From assembly GCA_035048485.1 (NCBI GenBank), contig CM068592.1, forward strand, positions 39,136,045-39,200,044: a stretch of 64,000 bases of DNA. The letters are read 5' to 3'. Every line of letters starts with the position of its first letter. The stretch's first letter is position 1. Shown here one piece after another: positions 12,310 to 24,385 of this stretch. A program made the position numbers and the translations under genes. Under the pieces are notes generated by a model. It was not told the DNA's origin, ran no database searches, and saw only the letters and a list, made by a program, of their open reading frames with translations. The DNA comes from Pteria penguin (lineage: Eukaryota > Mollusca > Bivalvia > Pterioida > Pteriidae).

Positions 12310-12840
12310 ACCATGTGTAATGTAGTCAAAATATAACACCAATAAAATAAAGATAACTAATGTAGTCAAAATATAACACCATTAAAGTAAAGATAGTAAT
12401 GTAGTTAGAATATAACACCAATAAGATATTGATCAGTAATGTAGTCAAAATATAACACCGATAAAATAAAGATAAGTATTGTAGTCAGAATATAACACCA
12501 ATAAAATAAAGTTAAATAATGTAGTCAAAATATAACACCAATAAAATATTGATAAGTAATGTAGTCAAATTATAACACCAATAAGATAAAGATAAGTATT
12601 GTAGTCAAAATATAACACCATTAAAGTAAAGATAGTAATGTAGTCAAAATATAACACCAATAAAATATTGATCAGTAATGTAGTCAAAATATAACACCAA
12701 TAATGTAAAGATAAGTAATGTAGTCAAAATATAACACCGATAGAAAAAAAGGTAATGTAGTCAAAATATAACACCAATTAAATACTGATCAGTAATGTAG
12801 TCAAAATATAACGCTAATGAAATATTGATCAATAACGTTA
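12310..12840 (+). repeat. 40-bp minisatellite abutting peptide copy 1 (array D)
   Basis: About thirteen units of AATGTAGTCAAAATATAACA plus CCAATAAAATAAAGATAAGT. A degenerate tail of related units (ACGATCAATAATGTAACCAA and similar) continues to about 13275. The array begins about 13 bp upstream of the ATG of cysteine-rich peptide copy 1, so it fills its 5' flank. Read on the minus strand each unit includes TTATATTTT. Confidence 0.88.
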
Positions 12841-13589
12841 CCAAAGCATAGCAAAATAAAAATATCGATTAGCATTTCAACAAAGTATAACACCGATTAA
12901 TGTGTAACGATCGGTAGTGTAACTATACAGTAACGATCAGTTATGAAACCAAGATATAAAGCGTAAACATTAGCGATCTATAATGTATTTAAAGTGTTAC
13001 ATAATCATAACGATCAATAATGTTACCAAAGTATAACATCAATAAGATAAACATTATTTATGTAACCAAGTGTAAGTCCAATAAAATAAATATCAGTAAC
13101 ACTACAATGGCGATCAATAATGTAACCAAAAGCAAACATTAAGGATAACAATTAGTAATATTACTGAAGTATAACTATAAAATGTTTTTCAGTAATGAAT
13201 ACAAGAATAACACCAATGATATAACGAGTAATAATGTAAACGACGTATAACTCCATTAATTTACAGTATAATTAAGCATGTATTTGAGAATACACAATCA
13301 ACACTGAACAATGCTGATCGTTGAATATAAAAAAAACTTATGAAAACAAGTAAATAAGCTATTATAACTTATGTGTTTAAGAAGCGGAAAGGACTTTGCA
13401 AAGATCATTGTGTTTTAGATTTTTGAGTAAATATTGATACCAACTGTTCTGTACTACACTGCTCAACAACGATAAAAAGGTTTGTGTGCAGACAAACAAA
13501 GTATTAAATACATTCAATGTTAGTTTCTTCCATTTAAGTACTGTAGTTTAGTGTGTTTACTTAAAATGGGTCGTGAAAGGATCACACAA

Positions 13590-16506
13590 ACAAACCTTCA
13601 CCAAACGATCACACAAACAACCCTACACCAAATGATCACACAAACAACCCTACACCAAATGATCACACAAACTACCCTACACCAAATGAACTGTCGATCA
13701 CACAAACAACCCTACACCAAATGAACTGTCGATCACACAAACGACCCTACACCAAATGAACTGTCGATCACACAAACAACCCTACACCAAATGATCACAC
13801 AAACAACCCTACACCAAATGAACTGTCGATCACACAAACAACCTACACCAAATGAACTGTCGATCACACAAACAACCCTACACCAAATGAACTGTCGATC
13901 ACACAAACAACCTACACCAAATGATCACACAAATAACCCTACACCAAACGAACACACAAACAACCCTACACCAAATGAACTGTCGATCACACAAATAACC
14001 TACACCAAATGATCACACAAATAACCCTACACCAAACGAACACACAAACAACCCTACACCAAATGAACTGTCGATCACACAAACAACCCTACACCAAACG
14101 ATCACACAAACAACACTACACCAAATGAACTGTCGATCACACAAACAACCCTACACCAAATGATCACACAAACAACCCTACACCAAATGATCACACAAAC
14201 AACACTACACCAAATGAATTGTCGATCACACAAACAACCTACACCAAATGAACTGTCGATCACACAAACAACCCTACACCAAGCGATCACACAAACTACC
14301 CTACACCAAATGAACTGTCGATCACACAAACAACCCTACACCAAACGATAACACAAACAACCCTACACCAAATGAACTGTCGATCACACAACAACCCTAC
14401 ACCAAGCGATCACACAAACTACCCTACACCAAATGAACTGTCGATCACACAAACAACCCTACACCAAACGATCACACAAACAACCCTACACCAAATGAAC
14501 TGTCGATCACACAAACAACCCTACACCAAACGATAACACAAACAACCCTACACCAAATGATCACACAAACAACCCTACACCAAATGATCACACAAACTAC
14601 CCTACACCAAATGAACTGTCGATCACACAAACAACCCTACACCAAATGAACTGTCGATCACACAAACGACCCTACACCAAATGAACTGTCGATCACACAA
14701 ACAACCCTACACCAAATGATCACACAAACAACCCTACACCAAATGAACTGTCGATCACACAAACAACCTACACCAAATGAACTGTCGATCACACAAACAA
14801 CCCTACACCAAATGAACTGTCGATCACACAAACAACCTACACCAAATGATCACACAAATAACCCTACACCAAACGAACACACAAACAACCCTACACCAAA
14901 TGAACTGTCGATCACACAAATAACCTACACCAAATGATCACACAAATAACCCTACACCAAACGAACACACAAACAACCCTACACCAAATGAACTGTCGAT
15001 CACACAAACAACCCTACACCAAACGATCACACAAACAACACTACACCAAATGAACTGTCGATCACACAAACAACCCTACACCAAATGATCACACAAACAA
15101 CCCTACACCAAATGATCACACAAACAACACTACACCAAATGAATTGTCGATCACACAAACAACCTACACCAAATGAACTGTCGATCACACAAACAACCCT
15201 ACACCAAGCGATCACACAAACTACCCTACACCAAATGAACTGTCGATCACACAAACAACCCTACACCAAGCGATCACACAAACTACCCTACACCAAATGA
15301 ACTGTCGATCACACAACAACCCTACACCCAGCGATCACACAAACTACCCTACACCAAATGAACTGTCGATCACACAAACAACCCTACACCAAACGATCAC
15401 ACAAACAACCCTACACCAAATGAACTGTCGATCACACAAACAACCCTACACCAAACGATAACACAAACAACCCTACACCAAACGATCACACAAACAACCC
15501 TACACCAAATGATCACACAAACAACCCTACACCAAATGAACTGTCGATCACACAAACAACCCTACACCAAATGAACTGTCGATCACACAAACAACCTACA
15601 CCAAACGATCACACAAACAACCCTACACCAAACGAACACACAAACAACCCTACACCAAATGAACTGTCGATCACACAAACAACCTACACCAAATGAACTG
15701 TCGATCACACAAACAACCCTACACCAAACGATCACACAACCAACCCTACACCAAATGAACTGTCGATCACACAAACAACCCTACACCAAACGATAACACA
15801 AACAACCCTACACCAAACGATCACACAAACAACCCTACACCAAATGAACTGTCGATCACACAAACAACCCTACACCAAATGAACTGTCGATCACACAAAC
15901 AACCATACACCAAATGATCACACAAACAACACTACACCAAATGAACTGTCGATCACACAAACAACCTACACCAAATGAACTGTCGATCACACAAACAACC
16001 CTACACCAAATGATCACACAAACAACCCTACACCAAATGAACTGTCGATCACACAAACAACCTACACCAAATGATCTGTCGATCACACAAACAACCCTAC
16101 ACCAAATGATCACACAAACTACCCTACACCAAGCGATCACACAAACTACCCTACACCAAATGAACTGTCGATCACACAAACAACCCTACACCAAACGATC
16201 ACACAAACATCCCTACACCAAATGAACTGTCGATCACACAACAACCCTACACCAAGCGATCGCACAAACTACCCTACACCAAATGAACACACAAACAACC
16301 CTACACCAAATGATCACACAAACAACACTACACCAAATGAACTGTCGATCACACAAACAACCCTACACCAAATGAACTGTCGATCACACAAACAACCCTA
16401 CACCAAATGATCACACAAACAACCCTACACCAAACGATCACACAAACAACCCTACACCAAATGAACTGTCGATCACACAAACAACACTACACCAAATGAA
16501 CTGTCG
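13590..16506 (+). repeat. 2.9-kb minisatellite of mixed 27- and 35-bp units with 925-bp higher-order repeat (array E)
   Basis: The basic unit GATCACACAAACAACCCTAC+ACCAAAT is 27 bp; many units add an 8-bp GAACTGTC. The order of long, short and variant units around 13791-14330 recurs at 14716-15254, a shift of exactly 925 bp, so a block of about 30 units was duplicated. Frames that appear open here on both strands are by-products. Confidence 0.93.
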
Positions 16507-16539
16507 AAATATTCGTAATTATTTAAAAACGTTCATATA

Positions 16540-16722
16540 ATCTGATACTTACAATGATGATGAAGTAACACCGCCGACGGAATCTGATACTTACAATGAT
16601 GATGATGAAGTAACACCGCCGACGGAATCTGATACTGACAATGATGATGAAGTAACACCGCCGACGGAATCTGATACTGACAATGATGATGAAGTAATAC
16701 CGCCGACGGAATCTGATACTTC
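16540..16722 (+). repeat. 42-45-bp repeat, four copies (array F)
   Basis: Units around GACGGAATCTGATACTTACA and ATGATGATGAAGTAACACCG, directly following array E. One unit has an extra GAT. Confidence 0.85.
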
Positions 16723-18441
16723 AGTGTTTATATCTATATAAAAAGCCTCTTTACATAATCACACGTTGAAAATGTGTCAAACATCACATGAGAAAAGTCA
16801 TGCGGCTACGTAATAGACTGGAGTTACCTGCTCTTGAGAGCTCGACAGGCATTGCCAGTCTAACCACATAATTCCATCTTTTAACACTTTTTTGGCTTTA
16901 AGAGTGTTATGATTTCAATATAATTTCTACTGACGTATATACATCAAATACGAGATAAGATATCATTAAAATAATGCAATTACTTCATAATCACATACTG
17001 ACCATTATGATGACGCAGTTTTTCTCTCTTAGAACAGAAATTTAGAATAAGGATTTTGTCGTGCAAATACATGTACGACCATCAATGTATATGTATAAAT
17101 ATGTGCTTTTGTAATTAAGAAAATTGATCAATTACTGCAGAAAGGTCACCCTTGTCAGACAACTATTTCAATAAGCTACCGTCAGTTTATGTCAAGGTCA
17201 GATCTTAATAGCATGTGAATACAACATGTGTGATTTAAATATGTGTGTTGATTAGCTTCAACCTATTATGCTTCTATAACAACGAAATGTTCACAAAGGC
17301 TTGAATAGTTTAAAAAATTGAAATACATTGTATTATATATGAAGTAAATCTAGACCGTACGGCGGCTTCGCCTAGCCTACAAAGCATGCCGCATATAACG
17401 TCACGCCACGTAGACAACCCGAATTTTCTTCATATATAACATATGCACCTACATGGACGTCCGCTGGTGTCGAGGATGCGATATCCCCACCTCGGAACCG
17501 AGCCATGTGCAACCAATTTCAGATCATTGTACTATATATAAATATTTTGACCAAATATTGTAGTCCTTGAGTATAATATGTTTTTAGAACGAATAAAATA
17601 TAATGTTTCAGTAAGACTTTATGATAATTTTTCTGGAACATTATCACGGACTGTAAGCCAGATTTCACTGAAATACAGCGCTGTTCATATCATACATAAA
17701 TTTTATATGTTGTCAGATAACGCTAGTAGAGGTTTGATAGAATGATGTCTTGGTTGTGTTGATAAAAAGGCTCTTTATATTTGGAATTAGTTCTTCTCGA
17801 AAGTAGAAAAAAGTTCTCACAAAGATTGACGCAAACCTTGCAATTCAGATAGGATATAATACTTGTTTGGTGAAGATTGATGGCTATGGTCATATAAAAC
17901 GCGACATCAATCAAGAATGCTCCACAATTTCCTCTCAGTACAGTATCGCTTCTCAGTGAGATTGTCATTGATTAGAATAATCAATGTGCACTAAATATCA
18001 CTCCTTTCGCCACACCTCTGACCTGAGGTTATCCCCTTTAGCATAACAACGGGACACGATGCGTTGTTTCGACCACAACAAATTCTTATCATTTTAACAC
18101 AAATAGTAGATTTAAACAACAAAAATATAAAGTGCAATTAACGCAAGCCAACCGTGCTCCATCCGTCTGAAAGCAAGTTTAATGTCCTTTGAAATGTAAG
18201 GAGTCATGAATAACGGAGTGGATAAGGTTATAGAGACCCCACCGCTTTCTTAGAGTACTATGCTAAACTGGAAGTGTGCATAGGACTGTCAATGGACACA
18301 ATATAAAATAATTACACAACTAGTCTATGTATGGTGGAGTTGTCATTATAAATGCACAGAAAATTGGACTGATGATACCTTCGAAAACTGACAGTAAACA
18401 TTTAGACTCAGAGGTTATCAAATCTACGGGATATTTACTGC
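16723..18441. other. non-coding, mostly nothing recognised
   Basis: Contains a GC-richer stretch at 17345-17520 bounded by inverted ATATGAAG/CTTCATAT, probably a dispersed repeat. The 81-codon minus frame at 17723-17968 has closely spaced cysteines but no exon borders that would make it a third cysteine-rich peptide. Confidence 0.4.
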
Positions 18442-19078
18442 TGTAACAAAACTGGTTTGACTCACGTAGATGCTTGTATATATCTTATAATAAATTGGTA
18501 ATCAATGCAAACGCTTGTATGATTCCTGAGTAATGGAATCGTCCAGATACCTTTGTCCCCTATTCCATTTAGAACATTCCTTGCTATATAAACCCCATTC
18601 TCTCAACATTCAGGGTCACTTCGTTACATCGGCAGAAGACATTATTAAAGAAGAACCAATAAAGGTATTATAAATTCTTATTACTTAATACGGTAAAGGC
18701 CCGAATAGACCCATAGCCCAAATAGAATTGTATTTACCGTACTTAAGTGACTGGCTAAGTAGACATACCAAGTCTAGTGCTTGACAAAGCAAAGACACGT
18801 CAGAGTGCATAACATTGTTAGCCAGCAGTCCTTCTGATAAGGTCATACCATCGATAGGGGTACGTCATTATAGGTGACAGGATTTTGATAGCAAGGCATA
18901 TCATTTATTCCATCATATACCAATCATTGTATGTATACTTTTGATTCTGTAACAACCTAATCACTTTTGACAGACAGTCATAAGGAAAATTATATCTATT
19001 TGTAAATATCCATTTTTATCTCTGTGTAAATCAGAGGCGAACCTTGTTAATAAATTATAACGCTTGATCCACGTTACA
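18442..19078 (+). repeat. 5' LTR
   Basis: 637 bp, TG...CA termini. It contains a TATATAAA box at 18585-18592 and AATAAA at 18658-18663, a plausible U3/R arrangement. Confidence 0.93.
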
Positions 19079-19410
19079 TATATTTTGGTGGCAGCGGTGC
19101 TTGTTTTTATTTATGGCAATGGATAGGATAACTGACTTGACAACCGAAATTTCTCAATTCGACAATTAGAGAATGGCATTGCAATTTTAGAAAATCCAAT
19201 ATCCAGACATTCGACACCCTTAACATACCGTCAAGGTACAAGACGTGGTACTGACGGGCGACGGACTGGTCGTTCATTGCAGGATAGGCGATTGCCATTA
19301 AATATTGATGCACTGAGTAACCATAATGGGGACCTAGTGTCAGGGGTCTAAATGCATGTGATAGGCGGACTTATGAATGTACTACGGATGGGCAGGGGAA
19401 TGCAAATGTC

Positions 19411-20196
19411 ATGTCTCAAGATGTACATTCACACGGCCATTCCAATAGTGTAGATACGGGTGATAAGCAGTATCGTAAATATTTAGTAAAGCCTGATACA
19501 TATGACGGCAATTCGTCCTGGATAGACTTTAAGTCACACTTTGATATTTGTGCACAATTAAATGGCTGGTCTGAGGATGAGAAGGGACTGTATTTGGCTG
19601 TCGCTCTACGCGATGGAGCACAAGCAGTTTTGGGGAATTTGCCGATTGACTCGCGCAAAAGCTTCACTGAATTGTCTAAGGCCCTAGAGGACAGATATGC
19701 ACCATCTTATCAAATGGACTTATATAGGGCTCAACTTAAAGATCGTAAACAGAAAGCGTCCGAGTCCATTCCCGGGTTAGGTCAAGACATTAGAAGGCTT
19801 ACAAACCTGGCGTATGCCAACGCCCCAAATGACGTTAGGGAGACATTGGCAACTGAAAATTTCATTGATTCTTTACATAGCTCCGACATACGTATTAGAA
19901 TTAAGCAATCAAGGCCTAAAAATTTGAATGAAGCTGTATGTTTGGCTGTTGAGTTTGATGCGTTTAACAGGGCAGAAAGAAAAAGTAATGATGAAGGTGG
20001 TTTTGTTCGGCTTACTGTTACTGATACTGAGGCGCCAAGTGAGTCATCTCAATTACGTAAAATGATTGAAGAAACTAACAAAGCTCTCGCTGATATGCGT
20101 CAAGAAATAAAGGAAATTAGAGATAGTCAAAAGTTAATTCCAAATACGAGTGAACAGTCTTTTCAGTTAAAGTCAATTTCTACACCAAGGTGGTAA
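19411..20196 (+). CDS. gag: retrotransposon Gag, C-terminally broken
   Basis: A 261-aa frame with the capsid-type Gag fold of Gypsy-like elements: YDGNSSWIDFKSHFDICAQ near residue 32, LEDRYAP near 92, then a helical stretch with ENFIDSL and a coiled, charged C-terminus (KALADMRQEIKEIRDSQ). The expected zinc knuckle (C-x2-C-x4-H-x4-C) is not in this frame. Its second half, GGKDGHIKKKC, appears immediately downstream but in the +1 frame, without the first two cysteines. So either a deletion scar with frameshift or an odd +1 frameshift junction ends this protein. It would package element RNA if functional. Confidence 0.85.
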   Translation: MSQDVHSHGHSNSVDTGDKQYRKYLVKPDTYDGNSSWIDFKSHFDICAQLNGWSEDEKGLYLAVALRDGAQAVLGNLPIDSRKSFTELSKALEDRYAPSYQMDLYRAQLKDRKQKASESIPGLGQDIRRLTNLAYANAPNDVRETLATENFIDSLHSSDIRIRIKQSRPKNLNEAVCLAVEFDAFNRAERKSNDEGGFVRLTVTDTEAPSESSQLRKMIEETNKALADMRQEIKEIRDSQKLIPNTSEQSFQLKSISTPRW

Positions 20197-20782
20197 AGAT
20201 GGACATATAAAAAAGAAGTGCCGCAAATATTTATCTCCTGCTAATCTGGAGAAAGATAAACTGACTAACAGTAATACAAATGAATCAAAGACAGTGGGTA
20301 AACTATCGCTTGGGTCGATGGATAATGCTCGTAAGGTTGGACAGTCTGGTCTCTTTGTACGTGCAGAAGTAAACGGTTATGAAGTCAAACTACTTGTTGA
20401 TACAGGAGCCACTGTCAGTCTTATTGCGCCGAGACTTGTTGGTATGCAATCCTTACAACCCATGGATACTGATATTTTTGTTGCTGATGGTTCTGTTTTG
20501 ACTATCAAAGGGACTACTGTTTTGCCTTTTAAGATTGACAGGTTTTCGATGAATCATAAGGTAGTTGTTGCTGAGATAGGAATTGACGGTATACTGGGTC
20601 TTGATTCTATGAAAAATCATGATTGTTCAGTTGACATATCCAATGATACTCTAATATTCAATGGACAAGAGATCAAATTGTTCTTGGAAGGTAATGTTGG
20701 ATGTTATAGGGTTTTTCTTGACGAGGCACTTATTCTTCCACCAAGGACAGAAGTCTTTGCTTGCTTTTTGTTCAGTTCATAA
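20171..20782 (+). CDS. retroviral-type aspartic protease (pol N-terminus)
   Basis: Open in frame 2 from 20171, overlapping gag by 26 nt. It begins with the half zinc knuckle and then carries a retropepsin: LLVDTGATVSLI has the catalytic DTG, and GILGLD is the conserved flap-distal motif. There is no methionine at the start of the frame, so expression by frameshift or processing is implied. The frame ends at TAA just after PPRTEVFA. The natural continuation of pol, GMVEPIDSFT..., is in the next frame, so a small indel has probably broken it. Processing of the Gag polyprotein is the family role. Confidence 0.8.
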   Translation, partial: SQFLHQGGKDGHIKKKCRKYLSPANLEKDKLTNSNTNESKTVGKLSLGSMDNARKVGQSGLFVRAEVNGYEVKLLVDTGATVSLIAPRLVGMQSLQPMDTDIFVADGSVLTIKGTTVLPFKIDRFSMNHKVVVAEIGIDGILGLDSMKNHDCSVDISNDTLIFNGQEIKLFLEGNVGCYRVFLDEALILPPRTEVFACFLFSS

Positions 20783-21548
20783 CAAATCTGGAGAATTGAT
20801 GTCAAATTTAGAAGTTGGTATGGTAGAGCCAATAGACAGTTTTACGAAGTCTGACCGAGCTCTTACTGCAAGAACATTGAGTGATAGTCCAAACAAAGTT
20901 TCAGTCAGATTAATGAATCGGAATAATGAGAATACTAGCAAACAGCATGTTGCTGAATGTGCTTTGACTGAATATACGTGTGATGAATGTGATTTCAAAT
21001 CTAATCGGCCCTCCAATGTGAAGAGATATTTCAATCGTGCTCACAAAGGACTTACTCATCCACTCACTCCCCTTGGATGTAAGGATGGTGCAGGTACTAC
21101 TTCAGACAAGGCTAATGAGGAATCGGACTGGACATCACAGGACCCTGGGGATCTCATCGTTTCTGATTCATCAGATGATGAAGGATCCGACTCGTCTGGT
21201 TACGAAAATGGTAAGCTGAGTAATACAGCTAAGGGTGACTTGCTAAGTGGTCGTGTGATTCGTAAGTCAACTTCGCCTTCTCCAGTCGCTTCAGGCAGGC
21301 CCGTAGTGAAAAGAAAAAGTGAGGAATCTGCTGGACCTTCAATGTCTTCTACGTCCACAGAGAAAGTAGCTCCAGGTACTGCACCAACTGTACAATCTAG
21401 TGGGAAACAGTCTGTGGAGACACGATGTATTGGTGTACAGTGCGAGAAATATAGAAAACGCACCAAAGAGGTGACAGTCACAAAGTACACTGAAGGAGGA
21501 CGCACAGTGGAAGTGATTAGGGAGGTGGAGGAATTCTACAATATGTAG
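20661..21548 (+). CDS. pol remnant fused to a degenerate C2H2-finger / acidic ORF of unknown origin
   Basis: This 295-codon frame overlaps the protease frame. Its first third (after about residue 38) is the linker that normally joins protease to reverse transcriptase in Gypsy pol (GMVEPIDSF, ALTARTL, VSVRLMN). At about 20940 it changes abruptly. No RT, RNase H or integrase follows; instead there is YTCDECDFKSN..., a C2H2-like finger whose first His is Tyr (RYFNRAH), then an acidic Ser/Asp run (DSSDDEGSDSSG), a Ser/Pro-rich basic stretch and a C-terminus rich in Thr, Val and Glu ending EEFYNM. The tail could be a captured host exon set or a lineage-specific accessory frame; I do not recognise it. 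Confidence 0.65.
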   Translation: MDKRSNCSWKVMLDVIGFFLTRHLFFHQGQKSLLAFCSVHNKSGELMSNLEVGMVEPIDSFTKSDRALTARTLSDSPNKVSVRLMNRNNENTSKQHVAECALTEYTCDECDFKSNRPSNVKRYFNRAHKGLTHPLTPLGCKDGAGTTSDKANEESDWTSQDPGDLIVSDSSDDEGSDSSGYENGKLSNTAKGDLLSGRVIRKSTSPSPVASGRPVVKRKSEESAGPSMSSTSTEKVAPGTAPTVQSSGKQSVETRCIGVQCEKYRKRTKEVTVTKYTEGGRTVEVIREVEEFYNM

Positions 21549-21780
21549 ACTTAACGTTAATGGGATGACATATGCAAAACATTTCCTATGCTATTCTTAT
21601 GTGATTTTGCAGTGACAAATATCCTGTTTAACTGACAATCATTTTTGCGGATTTCATTGTATATTGTTTTGTCTTTGATATCTTTGTCATTTTATATGAT
21701 ATTAAAAAAAAGTTGAAAAAAAATCATTATTTTTCCATTATTATACATTCGGGGACGAATGTAATCGGAGGCGTGGGTGG

Positions 21781-22417
21781 TGTAACAAAACTGGTTTGAC
21801 TCACGTAGATGCTTGTATATATCTTATAATAAATTGGTAATCAATGCAAACGCTTGTATGATTCCTGAGTAATGGAATCGTCCAGATACCTTTATCCCCT
21901 ATTCCATTTAGAACATTCCTTGCTATATAAACCCCATTCTCTCAACATTCAGGGTCACTTCGTTACATCGGCAGAAGACATTATTAAAGAAGAACCAATA
22001 AAGGTATTATAAATTCTTATTACTTAATACGGTAAAGGCCCGAATAGAGCCATAGCCCAAATAGAGCTGTATTTACCGTACTTAAGTGACTGGCTAAGTA
22101 GACATACCAAGTCTAGTGCTTGACAAAGCAAAGGCACGTCAGAGTGCATAACATTGTTAGCCAGCAGTCCTTCTGATAAGGTCATACCATCGATAGGGGT
22201 ACGTCATTATAGGTGACAGGATTTTGACAGCAAGGTATATCATTTATTCCATCATATACCAATCATTGTATGTATACTTTTGATTCTGTAACAACCTAAT
22301 CATTTTTGACAGACAGTCATAAGGAAAATTATATCTATTTGTAAATATCCATTTTTATCTCTGTGTAAATCAGAGGCGAACCTTGTTAACAAATTATAAC
22401 GCTTGATCCACGTTACA
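21781..22417 (+). repeat. 3' LTR
   Basis: 637 bp, the same length as the 5' LTR and about 98.6 % identical by eye. It ends at GTTACA immediately before the CTGC target duplication. Confidence 0.93.
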
Positions 22418-22421
22418 CTGC

Positions 22422-24385
22422 ATTCATCAATTCCACTAATTATGCATTTTATTGTGTATTCCGATGCGGATATAACTTCAAGAAAATGTGGGAATTATAT
22501 TTTATGATGCCTGCAACGACAAGATACCACGTAGAGATCATCTTGTTCCTTGTGTTTCCGGCTTTTTGTACCTGGACTATTAAATCCTGGGAGTGCAGAT
22601 CGATCTATATTTTAGGAAGAAAGGCATGTGACTTAGCCTGTGAGAAACATCGCATGGAAAATGTAGTGTATAAAGAATAATTTGCACAAGAGTAGAATTG
22701 TAATACAGTTGCGATACCGACATAGTACAATGACGATCATCACTCAATCTAAACACAGGTTATGCATGAGGGAAATACTAATTAGGTTTAAAATAATTGT
22801 CTTAATTTACCACAAGCACATAGTTAACTACACTTTGAAGAGATCTGGTCTTATAGTTTAGAAAGAGTTACTAAACAATTTAGTGCAGTTGCTTGTCCAG
22901 CATTTAGTTGTGTGTATAGTATGTCGACACCTATTTCTAAACGAGATATATGTAAACAAAGTCGGTTATCTCTCCAAGAATGATTACCATTTATATGTCG
23001 GTCGAGCTTAATGTATGTTATATAATGTACACTATTACAACTACGATATAAATGTAAGCCATAAGTTTTACTGTGGCGAAGTGCAGATATGTCACTGTGT
23101 ATGTCTCGAAAATCGCAAAATGAGAAGGTATACTTTATTTTCAGGATATGTGAATATGATGGTGTTATTGCATACTACTGCATATTTTGTGGTGGCGATT
23201 TCCTTATTCCCCCTAAATCAAGTGTCTAAAATCTATCATTTTCGGCATAAACATTCCTTAAGACATAAAATTTAGACATAAACTACCTAAGTGGTACACT
23301 AGAAAAGTCACTGAGGAAGTTCTAAGGCCGATACGAGGTTCTTGTCATATCATATAATATCTCGTTATCCGGAATAGTGAATGATATTCTGGACAGAGAC
23401 CTATTCCGACTTTTTGAACACGAATTTGACACCTTCTTATTTACCTGATTTGATCATTTCTATTGGACGGATGTTGCTAGCGAGTAGGAGATATTCTCCT
23501 GGGTGCATAATCTTACTTACGGGGGTCCATGTGTGGTCTATCAAGTAGATGTTATTGGGGTTTTTATTGGTTTTGTTTTGATTTTGGGGGGGTTTGGGGG
23601 GCTGTTAATTTTATTTTTGCAGATTTTGTATGCCTATCGGTTTCGTAATGTTTGGAATACGTTTATTTATTGAATTATCATTTTAAACACTTTGCGATTG
23701 TTGTAGCAATATAATGCAATTCACCAGACCCCGAAACACAAACAAACAAATCGTGACATGTCCTAGTAAATATCAACGTAATCTACATTTACTGTAACTA
23801 CATACACAGGTTTTGGTTATGACATGTATCAATTTTCTATTATTTGCATAACGTTAGGTGCATTTGTCCCAAACACTTTTATATTGATACAAGTATTACA
23901 GATTTATCATTAGCAATTGAATGAAAAACGTCATTGGTGCAAAGATCAAAAGAGAGACTGTAAAGTTTCTTTATGATGTTTTCAAAGTAGTGAAACATCG
24001 CATGACTTACTTCGAATCCCATAAGGTCCAAGATGTGTTGTGGGGGGGGGGGGTCTCTTGTACACAATACATATTTCATATTTTAACTGTAAAGACAAGA
24101 AAACATGCTGTCCTGTCATCTAGACACGCCAATAGTATAGCATACTCATTCCGTCGGGTAGATTAGTAGTGCATGTCAAAATTGTAGTGTTAAAGTGCAA
24201 AAAAGTGACAGAAAACAACAATCCGTTATTATTATCATTTAGTTCAAAAGTCTAGAGCATGTTTGAGTGCCGGTCATTTGCTAGCTTCTAAATTCAAATA
24301 TAGTTCATATGGTCACGAATGTGATAGATTAGAGCAGACTTTGGTTCGCCAGGACAGGATTGAACGTGAAACAGAACGGTCCAAC
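22422..24385. other. intergenic before the phospholipase gene, nothing firm
   Basis: Holds a 64-codon plus frame (22486-22680) with a hydrophobic core and four cysteines ending C-x3-C, of uncertain meaning, and poly-G runs near 23588 and 24043. No promoter motif for the phospholipase gene is clear. Confidence 0.4.

Larger units (their letters stand above)
18442..22417 (+). mobile_element. non-autonomous Gypsy-like LTR retrotransposon (gag and protease, no RT/RNase H/integrase)
   Basis: Two 637-bp direct LTRs (18442-19078 and 21781-22417), each starting TGTAAC and ending GTTACA, flank a 2.7-kb interior. The 4-bp CTGC at 18438-18441 is repeated at 22418-22421 as a target duplication. I count about nine differences between the LTRs (about 1.4 %), so the insertion is fairly recent. 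A primer-binding-like TGGTGGCAGCGGTGC follows the 5' LTR at 19086-19100 and a weak purine tract (21767-21780) precedes the 3' LTR. The interior carries gag, protease and a third unrelated-looking frame; the usual pol core is missing, so movement would need enzymes supplied in trans. Confidence 0.93.

Noticed and set aside
13590..16410. Open frames of 62-107 codons on both strands (ITQTTLHQ- and CVIDSSFGV-type repeats)
   Set aside because: They lie wholly inside minisatellite array E and mirror each other on opposite strands; no start context, splice borders or domains.
17723..17968. Third cysteine-rich peptide on the minus strand
   Set aside because: Has C-x2-C-x3-C, but the cysteine spacing and exon borders of the two real copies are not met.
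19416..21505. Minus-strand frames opposite the retroelement genes
   Set aside because: Shadows of gag and the third frame on the other strand.
22486..22680. Plus-strand short secreted peptide with C-x3-C near its end
   Set aside because: Spacing C-x8-C-x10-C-x3-C does not fit the local family, no clear first exon; kept only as a note.
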